NCBI RefSeq assembly: GCF_014236855.1
Contig: NZ_CP051261.1
Location: forward strand, 5,182,418-5,246,417
Direction: 5' to 3'
Length of the DNA: 64,000 nucleotides
Source: Xanthomonas sp. SI
GTDB taxonomy: Bacteria > Pseudomonadota > Gammaproteobacteria > Xanthomonadales > Xanthomonadaceae
Shown piece by piece: positions 28,500 through 40,634 of the stretch. A model generated the notes under the pieces. It was not told where the DNA came from, ran no database searches, and was given only the letters and a program-made list of their open reading frames with translations. Both the position numbers and the translations under genes were made by a program. Every line of letters begins with the position of its first letter. Within the stretch, counting starts at the first letter, position 1.

Positions 28500-30476
28500 T
28501 CAATCAAACAACGCCTGGATCGCCGCCAGCCCCGCATTGGCGCGCTCCTTCTTGCGCTCGGCGTCGGCCACCGGATCGGCGCCGTCGCGTTGCATTTCCT
28601 CGGCCGGGATCTCGTCGAAGAAGCGGCTGGGCTTGAGCCGGATGTGCTCGCCGAACTTGCGGGTCAGCTTGCTGTAGCTCATCCACAGCTGTTCCTTGGC
28701 GCGGGTGATGCCCACGTACAGCAGGCGCCGCTCTTCCTGCAGGTTGCCCTCCTCCAGGCTGACCTCGTGCGGCAGCACGCCGTCCTCGCAGCCGACGATG
28801 AACACGTAGCGGAACTCCAGGCCCTTGGACGCGTGCATCGTCATCATTCGCACCTGGTTGCCGCCGTCGTCCTTGTCGTTGCGCGACAGCAGCGCCAGCT
28901 GCGCCGCCAGATCGCCGACGGTGGCGCCACGCGGGCCGCCCTCGAACCACTTGGCCAGTTCTTCCAGGTTGCTGCGGCGGCGCTGGAAGGTGGTTTCGTC
29001 CTTGCACTGGCTGCGCAGTTCGCGGATCAGCCCCGACTGCTCGGCGAGCTGGCGCACCACGTCGGCCGAGGACAGGGTCAGCGAGGCGGTACGCAAGTCA
29101 TGCAGGACGTCGACGAAATCGCTCAGGCCGTTGGCCGCGCGCGGCGGCAGCTGCTGCAGCGCGCCCATCGACTCGGCCGCGCGCGACATCGGTAGATTTT
29201 TCGCCGACGCCAGTTCCGCCAGCTTGGCCAGCGACGTCGCGCCGACCTCGCGCTTGGGCGCCTGCACCGCACGAAGGAACGCGGCATCGTCGTCGGGATT
29301 GACCAGCAGCCGCAGCCACGACAGCACGTCCTTCACTTCCTGCCGTTCCAGGAACGCGGTGCCGCCGGTGATGTGGTACGGCACGCCGGCGATCTGCAAG
29401 GCCTTTTCCAGCGGCCGCGACTGGAAGTTGCCGCGGAAAAGGATGCAGAAATCGCTCCACGGCACCTGCTTGGCGGTGCCCAGGTAGGCGATCTCGGCGG
29501 CGACCTTCTCCGCCTCGTGCTCGCTGTCGCGGCATTCCCACACGCGGATGCGCTCGCCGTCGGCCTGGTCGCTCCACAGGGTCTTCAGGTGCTCGTGCGG
29601 GTTGTGCGCGATCAGCGCATTGGCCGCGCGCAGCACCCGGTTGGAGCAGCGGTAGTTCTGTTCCAGCTTGACGATCTGCAGCGCCGGATAGTCGCGCCCC
29701 ATCTGCATCAGGTTTTCCGGATTGGCGCCGCGCCAGGCGTAGATGCTCTGGTCGTCGTCGCCCACGCAGGTGAAGTTGCCGCGCGGGCCGGCCAGCATCT
29801 TCAGCAGCCGGTACTGCGCGTCGTTGGTGTCCTGGCTCTCGTCCACCAGCAGGTAGCCGATGCGCTCGCGCCAGGCCATGACGATGTCCTCGTTCTCCTC
29901 CAGCACCTGTACCGGCAGGCGGATCAGGTCGTCGAAGTCCACCGCGTTGAACGTGCTCAGCCGCGCCTGGTAACGCTCGTACAGGCTGGCCGCTTCCTGC
30001 TCGCGGTTGCTGCGCGCCGCGGCCATCGCCTGCTCCGGCGACAGCCCGGCGTTCTTGGCGCGCGAGATCAGGTTCTTGGCGTCGTCGATCGCATCGGGCT
30101 TGGCGCCATGCATCAGGTCCTTGATCTGCGCGGCGGCATCGTCGGCGTCGAAGATCGAGAAGCCGCGCTTGAGGCCGACCGCGGCGTGCTCGATCTGCAG
30201 GAATTTCAGTCCCAGCGCGTGGAAGGTGCAGATGGTCAGGCCATCGGCGGCGTCGCCGCGGATGCGCTTGGCCACGCGCTCGCGCATTTCCTTGGCCGAC
30301 TTGTTGGTGAAGGTGATCGCGGCGATGCGCTTGGCCGGGTAGCGGCCGGTGGCGATCAGGTGCGCGATCTTTTCCACGATCACGCGGGTCTTGCCGCTGC
30401 CGGCGCCGGCCAGCACCAGCAACGGGCCTTCGCAATGCAGCACCGCGGCGCGTTGGGGGGGATTGAGACCGTGCAT
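28500..30476 (-). CDS. rep: ATP-dependent DNA helicase Rep
   Basis: A superfamily 1A 3'-5' helicase that assists replication forks. The 658-aa length fits Rep. Motif I is AGAGSGKT (23-30), motif Ia AITFTNKSAKEM, motif II LLVDESQDTN, motif III DDDQSIYAWRGA, motif IV QNYRCS, motif V MTMHASKGLEF and motif VI YVGITRAKE. The ATG at 30476 has CAGGGAAG upstream. It is divergent from tdk with a 135-bp gap. The C-terminus is charged and Ala-rich. Confidence 0.96.
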   Translation of the reverse strand: MHGLNPPQRAAVLHCEGPLLVLAGAGSGKTRVIVEKIAHLIATGRYPAKRIAAITFTNKSAKEMRERVAKRIRGDAADGLTICTFHALGLKFLQIEHAAVGLKRGFSIFDADDAAAQIKDLMHGAKPDAIDDAKNLISRAKNAGLSPEQAMAAARSNREQEAASLYERYQARLSTFNAVDFDDLIRLPVQVLEENEDIVMAWRERIGYLLVDESQDTNDAQYRLLKMLAGPRGNFTCVGDDDQSIYAWRGANPENLMQMGRDYPALQIVKLEQNYRCSNRVLRAANALIAHNPHEHLKTLWSDQADGERIRVWECRDSEHEAEKVAAEIAYLGTAKQVPWSDFCILFRGNFQSRPLEKALQIAGVPYHITGGTAFLERQEVKDVLSWLRLLVNPDDDAAFLRAVQAPKREVGATSLAKLAELASAKNLPMSRAAESMGALQQLPPRAANGLSDFVDVLHDLRTASLTLSSADVVRQLAEQSGLIRELRSQCKDETTFQRRRSNLEELAKWFEGGPRGATVGDLAAQLALLSRNDKDDGGNQVRMMTMHASKGLEFRYVFIVGCEDGVLPHEVSLEEGNLQEERRLLYVGITRAKEQLWMSYSKLTRKFGEHIRLKPSRFFDEIPAEEMQRDGADPVADAERKKERANAGLAAIQALFD

Positions 30477-30611
30477 GAAGACTTCCCTGGGCCGCGCATT
30501 GTAGCGGGCGCCGGCCGGTGGCGAGGACCGCGCCGCCGCGCTGGCGCTGAACGGGTTTTCCCGCGCGCCTCCGGACTGCGACGGGGCCGGCCACCGCGCT
30601 AGAATCGGAGC

Positions 30612-31232
30612 ATGGCGAAACTGTACTTCTACTATTCGGCGATGAACGCCGGCAAGACCACGACGCTGCTGCAGTCGGCGCACAACTATCGCGAGCGCGG
30701 CATGCGCACCGCGATCCTGACCCCGCGCCTGGACCACCGCGACGGCAGCGGCGTGGTCGCCTCGCGCATCGGCCTGCGCGCCGATGGCAACACGTTCGTG
30801 CCCGACACCGACCTGCTTGCGCTGCTGCAGGACGATATCGCCCGCGACGGCGCGCTGCATTGCGTGCTGGTGGACGAGGCGCAGTTCCTCAGCCGCGCGC
30901 AGGTCTGGCAGCTCAGCGAGGTGGTCGACCGGCTGCGCATCCCGGTGCTGTGCTACGGCCTGCGTACCGATTTCCGCGGCGAGCTGTTCGAGGGCAGCCA
31001 GTACCTGCTGGCCTGGGCCGACGAACTGCAGGAGATCAAGACCATCTGCCACACCGGCAGCAAGGCGACGATGACCGTGCGCGTGGACGCCGACGGCCAC
31101 GCCGTGCAGGACGGCCCGCAGGTGGAGATCGGCGGCAACGAGCGCTACGTGTCGGTGAGCCGCGCCGAGTTCAAGAAGATCATGCGCGGCGAGGGCCGCA
31201 TCGACCCGTTGCAGATCGCGTTGCCGCGGTAG
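30612..31232 (+). CDS. tdk: Thymidine kinase (type II)
   Basis: Phosphorylates thymidine in the pyrimidine salvage pathway. The 206-aa protein has the P-loop MNAGKTT at residues 11-17, VDEAQFL (catalytic Glu) and the lasso [12 protein letters not shown]. In E. coli Tdk the structural zinc is held by Cys residues around CYCG and in VSVCRKH. Here the equivalent positions read ICHTGSK and VSVSRAE, so at least two zinc ligands are missing and the lasso is probably zinc-free. The ATG follows CGGAGC. Confidence 0.95.
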   Translation: MAKLYFYYSAMNAGKTTTLLQSAHNYRERGMRTAILTPRLDHRDGSGVVASRIGLRADGNTFVPDTDLLALLQDDIARDGALHCVLVDEAQFLSRAQVWQLSEVVDRLRIPVLCYGLRTDFRGELFEGSQYLLAWADELQEIKTICHTGSKATMTVRVDADGHAVQDGPQVEIGGNERYVSVSRAEFKKIMRGEGRIDPLQIALPR

Positions 31233-31527
31233 TCGGCCCGCCGCGCCGGCTGACGGCTGCGGCGGCGGACGAAAGACGGCGTTGGCCGAACGCGACGCCA
31301 CTTTTCGCGGTTCAACCGCATGCGCAGGCGAATGCCGCGCGAGTGCCATGCACTGCCTTGGTGCATCCATCCGCCGATCCGTTTCGGCGGCAGTCGACGC
31401 GACACCGACCATGAACATCGGTTGAAAACGTCGACACCGTCCTCGGCCGCATAGGCCATCAGTCTATGGATCGCGGCCGCGACGCCCATTTAGAATCGTC
31501 GGCGATCGCACTCATGGGAAGAGTTCT

Positions 31528-32283
31528 ATGCATCAGTTCAAGGGATATGCCATCGGCGGCTGCGCCGCGCTGGTCGTTGCGGTTGCGCTGGCGCTGTCCG
31601 GCCCGGCCGCCGCCGCCGACAACGCCCGCACCTTCGACGACATTCCGGCGCAGGTGATGACCGACGGGTTCCTCGAGGCGCACCTGGACCTGTTCTATCG
31701 CCGCGCCGGGATCCGCGCCGACAAGAAGGGCGAGTTCGCCGAGGCCAAGAAGAACTACCAGCTCGCCGCGCGCTACGCCGACAAGCCGTCGCAGGCGCGG
31801 CTGGGCGAGATGTACTGGGAAGGCCAGGGCGGCGCGCAGGATCGCGCGATGGGCTTCCTGTGGATGGCGCTGGCCTCCGAGCGCGGCTACGACGCCTTCA
31901 CCACGCGCAAGATGGAGTACTGGAACCAGCTGACGCCCGAAGAGCGGCAGCGCGCGGTCAAGCAGGACAAGAAAATGCTGGCCACGTATGGCGACCAGGT
32001 GGCCAAGCCGCGCCAGGAAGCGGTACTGCGCCGCGAAGCGTCGCGCAGCACCGGCAGCATGCTCGGCTACTCCGGCGCCTCTGGCCTGCAGATCAACGGT
32101 CCGCGCGGCGGCAGCGTCGATCCGGAAGTGTTCTACGCCAAGGAATTCTGGGAACCGGCGGCGTACTGGAAGCTGCAGGACCGGGTCTGGGACGGCCGCA
32201 CGCCGGGCCGCGTGGATATCGGCGATGTCGAGGACATCACCCAGGAAACCGCGCCGAAGCCGCCGCAACCGGCCAAGCCCTGA
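31528..32283 (+). CDS. Secreted Sel1-like repeat protein
   Basis: A 251-aa exported protein. The signal peptide covers about residues 1-30 (VALALSGPAAAA). One or two Sel1/TPR-like helical repeats are visible around residues 60-105 (KKGEFAEAKKNYQLAARYADKPSQARLGEMYWEGQGG), followed by a charged region and a Pro-rich tail. GGGAAGAG lies 5-12 bases before the ATG. Sel1 repeats mediate protein-protein contacts; the partner is unknown. It stands alone between tdk and a REP array. Confidence 0.82.
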   Translation: MHQFKGYAIGGCAALVVAVALALSGPAAAADNARTFDDIPAQVMTDGFLEAHLDLFYRRAGIRADKKGEFAEAKKNYQLAARYADKPSQARLGEMYWEGQGGAQDRAMGFLWMALASERGYDAFTTRKMEYWNQLTPEERQRAVKQDKKMLATYGDQVAKPRQEAVLRREASRSTGSMLGYSGASGLQINGPRGGSVDPEVFYAKEFWEPAAYWKLQDRVWDGRTPGRVDIGDVEDITQETAPKPPQPAKP

Positions 32284-32318
32284 GGCCGCCGCAACGCGCG
32301 ACGCCGGACACGTCGCGC

Positions 32319-32607
32319 GTCGGGACTGAAGTCCCTCCCACGATGCACCCGGCACCTTGCTGCGAGCCTCTTGTAGGAGCGACTTCCGTCGCGACGCGCG
32401 AAGCCAGCCGATGCGTAGCGTTGCGAAAAGCGTCGGGACTGCAGTCCCTCCCACAGTGCACCCGGCCGGTATCCGCAAGCCACTGTAGGAGCGGCTTCAG
32501 CCGCGACGAGCGAAGCCGGCAATTTCAGGCGTCGGGGTTGAAACCCCTCCTACAGTGCACCCAGCACGGTGGCCGCGAGCTTTTGTAGGAGCGGCTTCAG
32601 CCGCGAC
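32319..32607. repeat. Array of three tandem REPIN-like doublets (6 REP units)
   Basis: Units at 32319-32342 (R), 32372-32395 (F), 32432-32455 (R), 32484-32507 (F), 32531-32554 (R) and 32584-32607 (F). Orientation alternates perfectly. Each R unit is followed by A/GTGCACCC-G/A-G and each F unit by GCGACG/AAGCGAAGC-like sequence, giving three R-F doublets with period about 99-113 bp. Confidence 0.9.
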
Positions 32608-32638
32608 AAACGAAGCCGGGCACTGCACTCAGCGAGGC

Positions 32639-32661
32639 GCTGCCGCGCATGACGCGGCAGC
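32639..32661 (-). terminator. Hairpin downstream of opgD
   Basis: Perfect 9-bp stem GCTGCCGCG / CGCGGCAGC with a 5-nt loop, 11 bp beyond the opgD stop. The minus-strand tail (GCCTCGC) has no U-run, so it may protect the mRNA 3' end or act with Rho. Confidence 0.5.
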
Positions 32662-32672
32662 CCCCGCCACGC

Positions 32673-34277
32673 TCAATACAACTTGCGCTCGGCCGCCGGC
32701 GGCGGCGTCCACTGGTACAGCCAGGTTTCGGTCAGCGGCGTGCCGCCGGCGCGCAGGAACAGGCGGATGTCGATCTGCTGCGTACCGTCGTCCGGCGGCA
32801 CCACGTCGAACATCGCGCGGTAGCCGGAGAGTTCGTGCAGCGGCCGCGCCGAGACGATCTCGGTGCTGCCGCGGCTCAGCTGCAGCACCGCCTCGACCTT
32901 GGCGTCCTTGTCCTTGCCGAGCCTGGCCAGTTCGCCGCCGACGAAGTCCACCGCGAAGCGCCAGGAGAAATGGCTGCGCTTCTGCCCGACCACGCCGCCC
33001 AGGCCGGTGCGCGTGGCCACGCATTGCGCCAGCGGCGAGGACGCTGGCGGCTTCGCGCCCCAGTACAGGCGATAGCCGAACAGCAGTTCCTGCCCAGGCT
33101 GCGGCTTGTCCTGCGGATTCCAGAACGCGACGATGTTGTCGAAGGTCTCGTCGATGGTGGGAATCTCCACCAGCTGCACCGAACCCTTGCCCCAGCCCTG
33201 CTTCGGTTCCACCCACAGGCACGGGCGCTTTTCGTAGTACACGCCGTCGTCGTGGTAGTGGTCGAAGTTGCGGTCGCGCTGCAACAGGCCGAAGCCGCGC
33301 GGGTTCTCGTCCACGAACATGTTGAAGCGCAGCTGCGGCGGGTTGCACAGCGGCCGCCAGATCCATTCGCCGCCGCCGGTCCACATCGCCAGGCCGTCGG
33401 TGTCGTGGATCTCCGGGCGCCAGTCCCAGTCCATGCGGCGGTCGTTCTCGCCGACCTGATACATGCTGGTGCACGGTCCCAGGCCCAGCCGTTCGATGGT
33501 CTTGCGTGGATACAACGCGCTGTCGATGTCCATCAGCAGCACGTCGCCGTTGGTGATCGCGAAGCGGTAGGCGCCGGCCACGCTCGGCGAGTCCAGCAGC
33601 GCGTACACCACCACGGTGTCCGAGCCGGCCTTGGGCTGCTCCAGCCAGTAGGCGATGAAGTCCGGGAATTCCTCCGGGCCGCCGGTGCCGGTATCGATCG
33701 CCAATCCGCGCGCGGACTGGCCGTACTGGCCTTCCTTGCCCACCGCGCGGAAATAGCTGGCGCCGAGGAACGCGGCGAAGTCGCGGTCGGTGTCCTGTTT
33801 GGTGTTGAGGCGGAAGCCGGCGAAGCCCAGCTCCTTGGGCAGGTGCTTGCCCTGCAGGCCGCTCTTGCCGTAATCGAACGCGGCGCCGTCGTAGGCTAGT
33901 TCCTGCGCCTGCCCGTCGACCAGGTCGAACATGTGCACCGGCGACTTGAAGTACAGGCCCAGGTGGAAGAACTTGGCCTGGAACTTCGACTCGTTGTCCA
34001 CCGCCCACAACGCGTGATCCTGGCGGTAGCGGATCGATTGGTACTGGTCCCAGTTCAACGACTCCAGCGGTCCCGGCAGCACCCGCTTGTGGCTCTGGTA
34101 GGGCGCCTGGGCCATGGCCCGGGCATGGCCCTTGAGCCAGGCGTAATCGAAGGGCTGCGGCTTGCCCAGGCGGCGCAGGCCGACCGCGGGCGCGGCCTGG
34201 CCGAGCATCGGCATCGCGGGCAAGCCCATGGCGGCGAAGGCGGCGGCGGCGTTCTTGAGGAAATCGCGTCGTTGCAT
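32673..34277 (-). CDS. opgD: Glucan biosynthesis protein D, Tat-exported
   Basis: Periplasmic protein that shapes osmoregulated periplasmic glucans. The 534-aa protein starts MQRRDFLKNAAAAFAAMGLP, a twin-arginine signal peptide with cleavage near GQA, so export should depend on the TatABC system encoded at 17980-19515. The OpgG/OpgD domain follows: FDYAWLKGHARAMA, IRYRQDHALW, LGLYFKSPVHM, EFPDFIAYWLEQPK and DWDWRPEIHDTDGL. I chose the ATG at 34277 because homologues start at MQRRDF; in-frame ATGs at 34310 and 34307 would place extra residues before the Tat motif. Xanthomonads make a cyclic glucan important for virulence, but OpgD's exact activity here is inferred. Confidence 0.94.
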   Translation of the reverse strand: MQRRDFLKNAAAAFAAMGLPAMPMLGQAAPAVGLRRLGKPQPFDYAWLKGHARAMAQAPYQSHKRVLPGPLESLNWDQYQSIRYRQDHALWAVDNESKFQAKFFHLGLYFKSPVHMFDLVDGQAQELAYDGAAFDYGKSGLQGKHLPKELGFAGFRLNTKQDTDRDFAAFLGASYFRAVGKEGQYGQSARGLAIDTGTGGPEEFPDFIAYWLEQPKAGSDTVVVYALLDSPSVAGAYRFAITNGDVLLMDIDSALYPRKTIERLGLGPCTSMYQVGENDRRMDWDWRPEIHDTDGLAMWTGGGEWIWRPLCNPPQLRFNMFVDENPRGFGLLQRDRNFDHYHDDGVYYEKRPCLWVEPKQGWGKGSVQLVEIPTIDETFDNIVAFWNPQDKPQPGQELLFGYRLYWGAKPPASSPLAQCVATRTGLGGVVGQKRSHFSWRFAVDFVGGELARLGKDKDAKVEAVLQLSRGSTEIVSARPLHELSGYRAMFDVVPPDDGTQQIDIRLFLRAGGTPLTETWLYQWTPPPAAERKLY

Positions 34278-34335
34278 GGGCCGGATCGAAGCGGAAAGGG
34301 CCTCCATCATAGACAAGCGGCGTTAAACGCGAGAG

Positions 34336-35430
34336 CTAGGGCGTGACGCAGGCGCCCGCCAGCGCCAGCGCCGCGGCGTGCCGGCACAGGAAGCTGCGCT
34401 GCTGCGCCGGGTCGTCGCCGCCGGTGTAGTCCAGCAACGTCCACTGCTCCTCGGCGTGCATGGTCTGGCCCGGCGCCAGGGTCCGGTACGGCGCGTGCAC
34501 TTCCATTTCCAGCAGGCCACTGCCCGGATCGGAGGCCGGCGCATCCAGGTAGAACTCGACTTGGCCCTGCTCGGGATGGATGCGCGCAAGCGGCTGGTGC
34601 GCGAAGCGGATCACCCAGGCCTGGCCGCCGGCGAAGGCGGCGATCCAGCCCGCCGACGGCTGCAGCAGCAGCTTGCCGCGCTGTCCGGCGCTGCCCGGCG
34701 GCGCGGCCGCCAGCGCCAGCAGCCCGTCCTGCAACACGTACTGCGGCGGCGCGTAGCCGGCGCCATCGCTGGGCTGCACGCGGATATCGGCGGCGGCCGC
34801 GACCGGCACCAACACCCGCGTGGCCGCGCTGACCCGGGTGTTGAACCACAGGTCCCAGGCCACCGCGGTCTTGCGCACGTTCTGCGCCTGCACCTGCAGC
34901 AGCACGCTGTCGGCGCGCTGCGGCGAGACCGCGAAGGTCTTGCGCAGGCGCACGCCGCTGATCGGGCTGTCCACGCCGCGCAGCTGCAGGCGCCGCGGCG
35001 CGCGCGCGGTGACGGTGGTGGTGGCGAAGCTCAGGTACGGATCCGGCGGCCAGTTGGCATGCGCCGCGCGCCGCGCCGGATTGGCGTCCTGGTGCTGCCA
35101 CCAGGCGTTCTGCGGCCCGACCCAGACGTCGTGGCCGAAATAGGGGATATCGTTCGCCGCCGCGTTGACCGTCGGCAGCGGCTGGCGCTGCACCGCGTCG
35201 CCGACCTTGATCAGGTTCGGCCCGCCGCTGCGCTGGAAGCCCAGCACGCGCCCGCCCAGAGTCGGCGTGACCATAAGCCGGACCACGCCGTTGTCCATGA
35301 CCCACGGCGCAGGCGCGGCGGCGTCAGGCGCGGTTGCCGGGGCCGCGGCGGCGAGCAACGGCCAGGCGCCGAGTAGCGCGAGCAGCGCCGCGCGCGGGCG
35401 CCGTCGTCCATTCTGCGTATCGGTGCGCAT
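34336..35430 (-). CDS. Secreted DUF4380-type protein
   Basis: A 364-aa exported protein. The signal peptide is at about residues 13-31 (LLALLGAWPLLAAAAPA). The rest reads as a galactose-mutarotase/beta-sandwich-like fold of the DUF4380 type: VMDNGVVRLMVTPTLGGRVLGF at the start, DIPYFGHDVWVGPQNAWW, and a late HPEQGQVEFYLD...PYRTLAPGQTMHAEEQWTLL block. Such proteins probably bind or process glycans, but no activity is established and I assign none. The start ATG at 35430 is followed closely by the hydrophobic core. It is transcribed toward opgD, ending 59 bp before the opgD ATG, so both may lie on one transcript. Confidence 0.78.
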   Translation of the reverse strand: MRTDTQNGRRRPRAALLALLGAWPLLAAAAPATAPDAAAPAPWVMDNGVVRLMVTPTLGGRVLGFQRSGGPNLIKVGDAVQRQPLPTVNAAANDIPYFGHDVWVGPQNAWWQHQDANPARRAAHANWPPDPYLSFATTTVTARAPRRLQLRGVDSPISGVRLRKTFAVSPQRADSVLLQVQAQNVRKTAVAWDLWFNTRVSAATRVLVPVAAAADIRVQPSDGAGYAPPQYVLQDGLLALAAAPPGSAGQRGKLLLQPSAGWIAAFAGGQAWVIRFAHQPLARIHPEQGQVEFYLDAPASDPGSGLLEMEVHAPYRTLAPGQTMHAEEQWTLLDYTGGDDPAQQRSFLCRHAAALALAGACVTP

Positions 35431-35835
35431 GGCGAACCTGCGATCGAGGAAGGAAGCCCGATTGTGGCGACTCTGCGGCCGCGGCGACAGTCGGCCGGTT
35501 GCGTATGCGCGCCGCGGCCGTTGCCGCTGGGCGCAAACCGGCGGACGCGGCTGGCGCAGGAGAGCGCGCAGCTTCGGCAGCGGGCTGATCGGACACCTGC
35601 AGCTGTAGCAGCAGCGAAGACGACGGCCGTGGCGAGTTGGGTCGCGGCTGGTGAAGTCCTCGGGCAGACGCCACAGCTCCGCCGCTTCTCGAGACGAGGT
35701 GGCGTAGACACTGCAGGGGTCACTGGCACGGTCGCAGCGAGCGGCGCCGTGCGACCGCGCGGCAAGTGAGGAGCTCGCTGCCGCGCTCGTGGCGTCAGGC
35801 GGCGGTTTGCGCCGCGCGGCCACGCCGCGTGCCGC
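35431..35835. other. 405-bp intergenic region
   Basis: Upstream region of the DUF4380-type gene and downstream of the phosphatase gene. No ORF with a plausible start and no repeat of the families seen elsewhere was found. Confidence 0.5.
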
Positions 35836-36213
35836 TCAGAGCGCCGGATGACGCCGCGGCAGATGCGGCGTCACCGCTTGCTGCAGCCGCCGGACCAACG
35901 CCGGATCCATGAACGCATAGTCGTCGGGAATGTCCAGGCAGACGATGCGCTTGCCGCTCAGGTGCCGCTGGAACGCGGCCGACAGCTTGCTGCGGTGGCG
36001 CCGTTCCATCACGAAGATCAGGTCGGCCCAGGCCAGCAGCTCCGGCGTCACCGCGCTATCGGCATCGGCATTGACTCCCGCCGACGCGGTCTCGATGCCC
36101 GGCCAGTCGGCGAAAAGCTGTTCGGCGGTCGGGCTGCGCAGCCGGTTGCGGGCGCACAGGAACAGGATATGGCGGACGGGCACGGCGCGGCGGATCGAAG
36201 GGCGATGGCCCAT
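35836..36213 (-). CDS. Low-molecular-weight protein tyrosine phosphatase family protein
   Basis: A 125-aa phosphatase-fold protein. The P-loop C(X)5R is CARNRLRSPTAE (Cys20, Arg26), and a late CLDIPDDYAFMDPALVRRL carries Asp-Pro residues that could act as the general acid. The length is shorter than classical LMW-PTPs (about 150 aa) but usual for this compact subfamily. The ATG at 36213 is weakly supported; a GTG at 36183 is the alternative. It lies 107 bp downstream of the Ser/Thr kinase gene on the same strand, which suggests a kinase-phosphatase unit, although the natural substrates are unknown. Confidence 0.8.
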   Translation of the reverse strand: MGHRPSIRRAVPVRHILFLCARNRLRSPTAEQLFADWPGIETASAGVNADADSAVTPELLAWADLIFVMERRHRSKLSAAFQRHLSGKRIVCLDIPDDYAFMDPALVRRLQQAVTPHLPRRHPAL

Positions 36214-36320
36214 GGTAGCGGCGATCGCCGGCGGTTCGGGGCGGCGATGCCAGGCCGCCGTCGGCTGGACCCGCCACTGCGCCGGGAGCGGCCGGCGTCG
36301 CGCCGCCGCCGCAGCAGGAC

Positions 36321-39167
<2,847 letters not shown>

Positions 39168-39185
39168 GCGGTGCTCCGGTCGGTC

Positions 39186-39752
39186 CTAGTGATCCTGCAT
39201 CGCCGCCAGCAGGAAGATGCGCGCCTTCTGCCAGTCGCGGCGGATGCTGCGTTCGGAGCGCTGCATCAGCTCGGCGATCTCCTGTTCGGACAGGCCCGCG
39301 AAATAGCGCAGCTCCACCACCTTGGCCAGGCGTTCGTCGAGCGCCTGCAGCCGGTCCAGCGCCACGTCCAGCGCCAGCAGGTCCTCGTCCAGGCGCACCC
39401 CGCCGCTGTCCTCGGGGATCTCGGCGACGCGCTTGAGATCGCCGCCGCGCTTGCGGGTCAGGCGGTTGCGCGCGTAGTCCACCACCACGCTGCGCATCGC
39501 CGAGGCGGCGTAGGCGAAGAAATGCGCGCGGCCGTCGAAACGGGCCATGCCGTGCGCGCCGAGCAGCTTCAGATAGGACTCGTGGACCAGCGAGGTCGCA
39601 TCCAGTGTCTGCGCCTGCTGCCCGGCCAACTGGCGCCGGGCCATGCTGTGCAGTTCCTGGTAGAGCGTGCTGAGCACGCGATCGAGTGCCTCGCGGTCGC
39701 CGCCGCGCGCGGCATCCAGCCACACGGTGATCTCGGGGGCGGTCTCTACCAC
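39186..39752 (-). CDS. ECF-family sigma factor linked to a Ser/Thr kinase
   Basis: A 188-aa RNA polymerase sigma factor of the TIGR02999/ECF43-like type. Region 2 includes LYQELHSMARRQL and HESYLKLLG...DGRAHFFAYAASAMRSVVVDYAR; region 4 is YFAGLSEQEIAELMQRSERSIRRDWQKARIFL. No anti-sigma factor gene is adjacent; the next gene is the kinase, consistent with regulation by phosphorylation, as shown for Xanthomonas EcfK. It probably reads its own promoter, but I cannot identify one. The ATG has GGAGGAG upstream on the minus strand, which supports the start. Confidence 0.92.
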   Translation of the reverse strand: MVETAPEITVWLDAARGGDREALDRVLSTLYQELHSMARRQLAGQQAQTLDATSLVHESYLKLLGAHGMARFDGRAHFFAYAASAMRSVVVDYARNRLTRKRGGDLKRVAEIPEDSGGVRLDEDLLALDVALDRLQALDERLAKVVELRYFAGLSEQEIAELMQRSERSIRRDWQKARIFLLAAMQDH

Positions 39753-39821
39753 GGCGGTCTCTCCTCCGGCCGGGAGTCGCGCGGACTATAGCGCGCGCCG
39801 GCGGCCAGCGGCTGCCGTCCG

Positions 39822-40634
39822 TCAGCGCTGGCAGCTCCCGCACCAGACGCTGGCGCGCTGGCCGATGCTGGCATGGCGCAGCGGCCGCCCGCAGCGCTTG
39901 CAGGCCTCGCCTTCACGGCCGTAGACCGCCAGCTCCTGCTCGAAGTAGCCGGGCGCCCCGTCCGGGCTGATGAAGTCGCGCAAGGTGGTGCCGCCGCGGG
40001 CGATGGCATAGCCGAGGATCGCCTTGGCCGCCTCGGCCAGGCGCGCATAGCGTGCCCGCGAGACCTCCCCGGCCTCGCGCAGCGGACTGATTCCTGCCTG
40101 GAACAGACTTTCAGCGGCATAGATGTTCCCGACTCCGACCACGACGCGTTGGTCCATCAAGAACGTCTTTACCGGCGCACTCCGGCCACGGCTGCGCCGG
40201 AACAGGTAATCGCCGTCGAATTCGTCCGACAGCGGCTCCGGCCCCAGCTCCTCGAGCAACGGATGCACCTGCCCCGGCGCCTGCCACAGCAGGCAACCGA
40301 AGCGGCGCGGATCGTTGAAGCGCAGCACGCGCCCGTCTTCCAGGCTGATGTCGACGTGATCGTGCGCCCGCGGCGGCGTGTCCCCGGGCAGCACGCGCAG
40401 GCTGCCGGACATGCCCAGGTGCAGCAGCGCGCTGCCGGCGTCGGTGTCCATCAGCAGGTATTTGGCGCGGCGGCGGATGCCGTCGATGCGCTGCCCCGGC
40501 AACTGCTGCGCCACCTCCGGCGGGATCGGCCAGCGCAGATCCGGCCGGCGCAGGATCACGCCGTGGATGCGCCGCCCCAGCAGATGCGGCTCCAGGCCGC
40601 GCCGGGTGGTTTCTACTTCGGGGAGTTCGGGCAT
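39822..40634 (-). CDS. mutM: Formamidopyrimidine-DNA glycosylase
   Basis: Excises 8-oxoguanine and ring-opened purines in base excision repair. The 270-aa protein starts MPELPEVE (the Pro2 nucleophile follows Met removal), contains the RRRAKYLL Lys, the MSGSLRV and NDPRRFG blocks, GVGNIYAAE (helix-two-turn-helix) and a C-terminal zinc finger CKRCG...CGSC. I chose the ATG at 40634 so that Pro-Glu is N-terminal, as the mechanism requires; an in-frame start 30 bp upstream would block this. It borders the low-GC island. Confidence 0.97.
   Translation of the reverse strand: MPELPEVETTRRGLEPHLLGRRIHGVILRRPDLRWPIPPEVAQQLPGQRIDGIRRRAKYLLMDTDAGSALLHLGMSGSLRVLPGDTPPRAHDHVDISLEDGRVLRFNDPRRFGCLLWQAPGQVHPLLEELGPEPLSDEFDGDYLFRRSRGRSAPVKTFLMDQRVVVGVGNIYAAESLFQAGISPLREAGEVSRARYARLAEAAKAILGYAIARGGTTLRDFISPDGAPGYFEQELAVYGREGEACKRCGRPLRHASIGQRASVWCGSCQR

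Larger units (their letters stand above)
32284..32672. other. 389-bp intergenic region made mostly of REP repeats
   Basis: Six REP units in strictly alternating orientation plus a 9-bp hairpin beside the opgD stop. No gene is visible. Confidence 0.75.

Noticed and set aside
32319..32607. CRISPR-like array
   Set aside because: Units alternate in orientation, are themselves palindromic and vary in the stem; spacers are irregular and there are no cas genes. This is a REPIN array.
36183..36320. Longer N-terminus for the small phosphatase, read through from the upstream frame
   Set aside because: The upstream frame is the out-of-frame shadow of the kinase gene; the phosphatase P-loop needs to be near the N-terminus.
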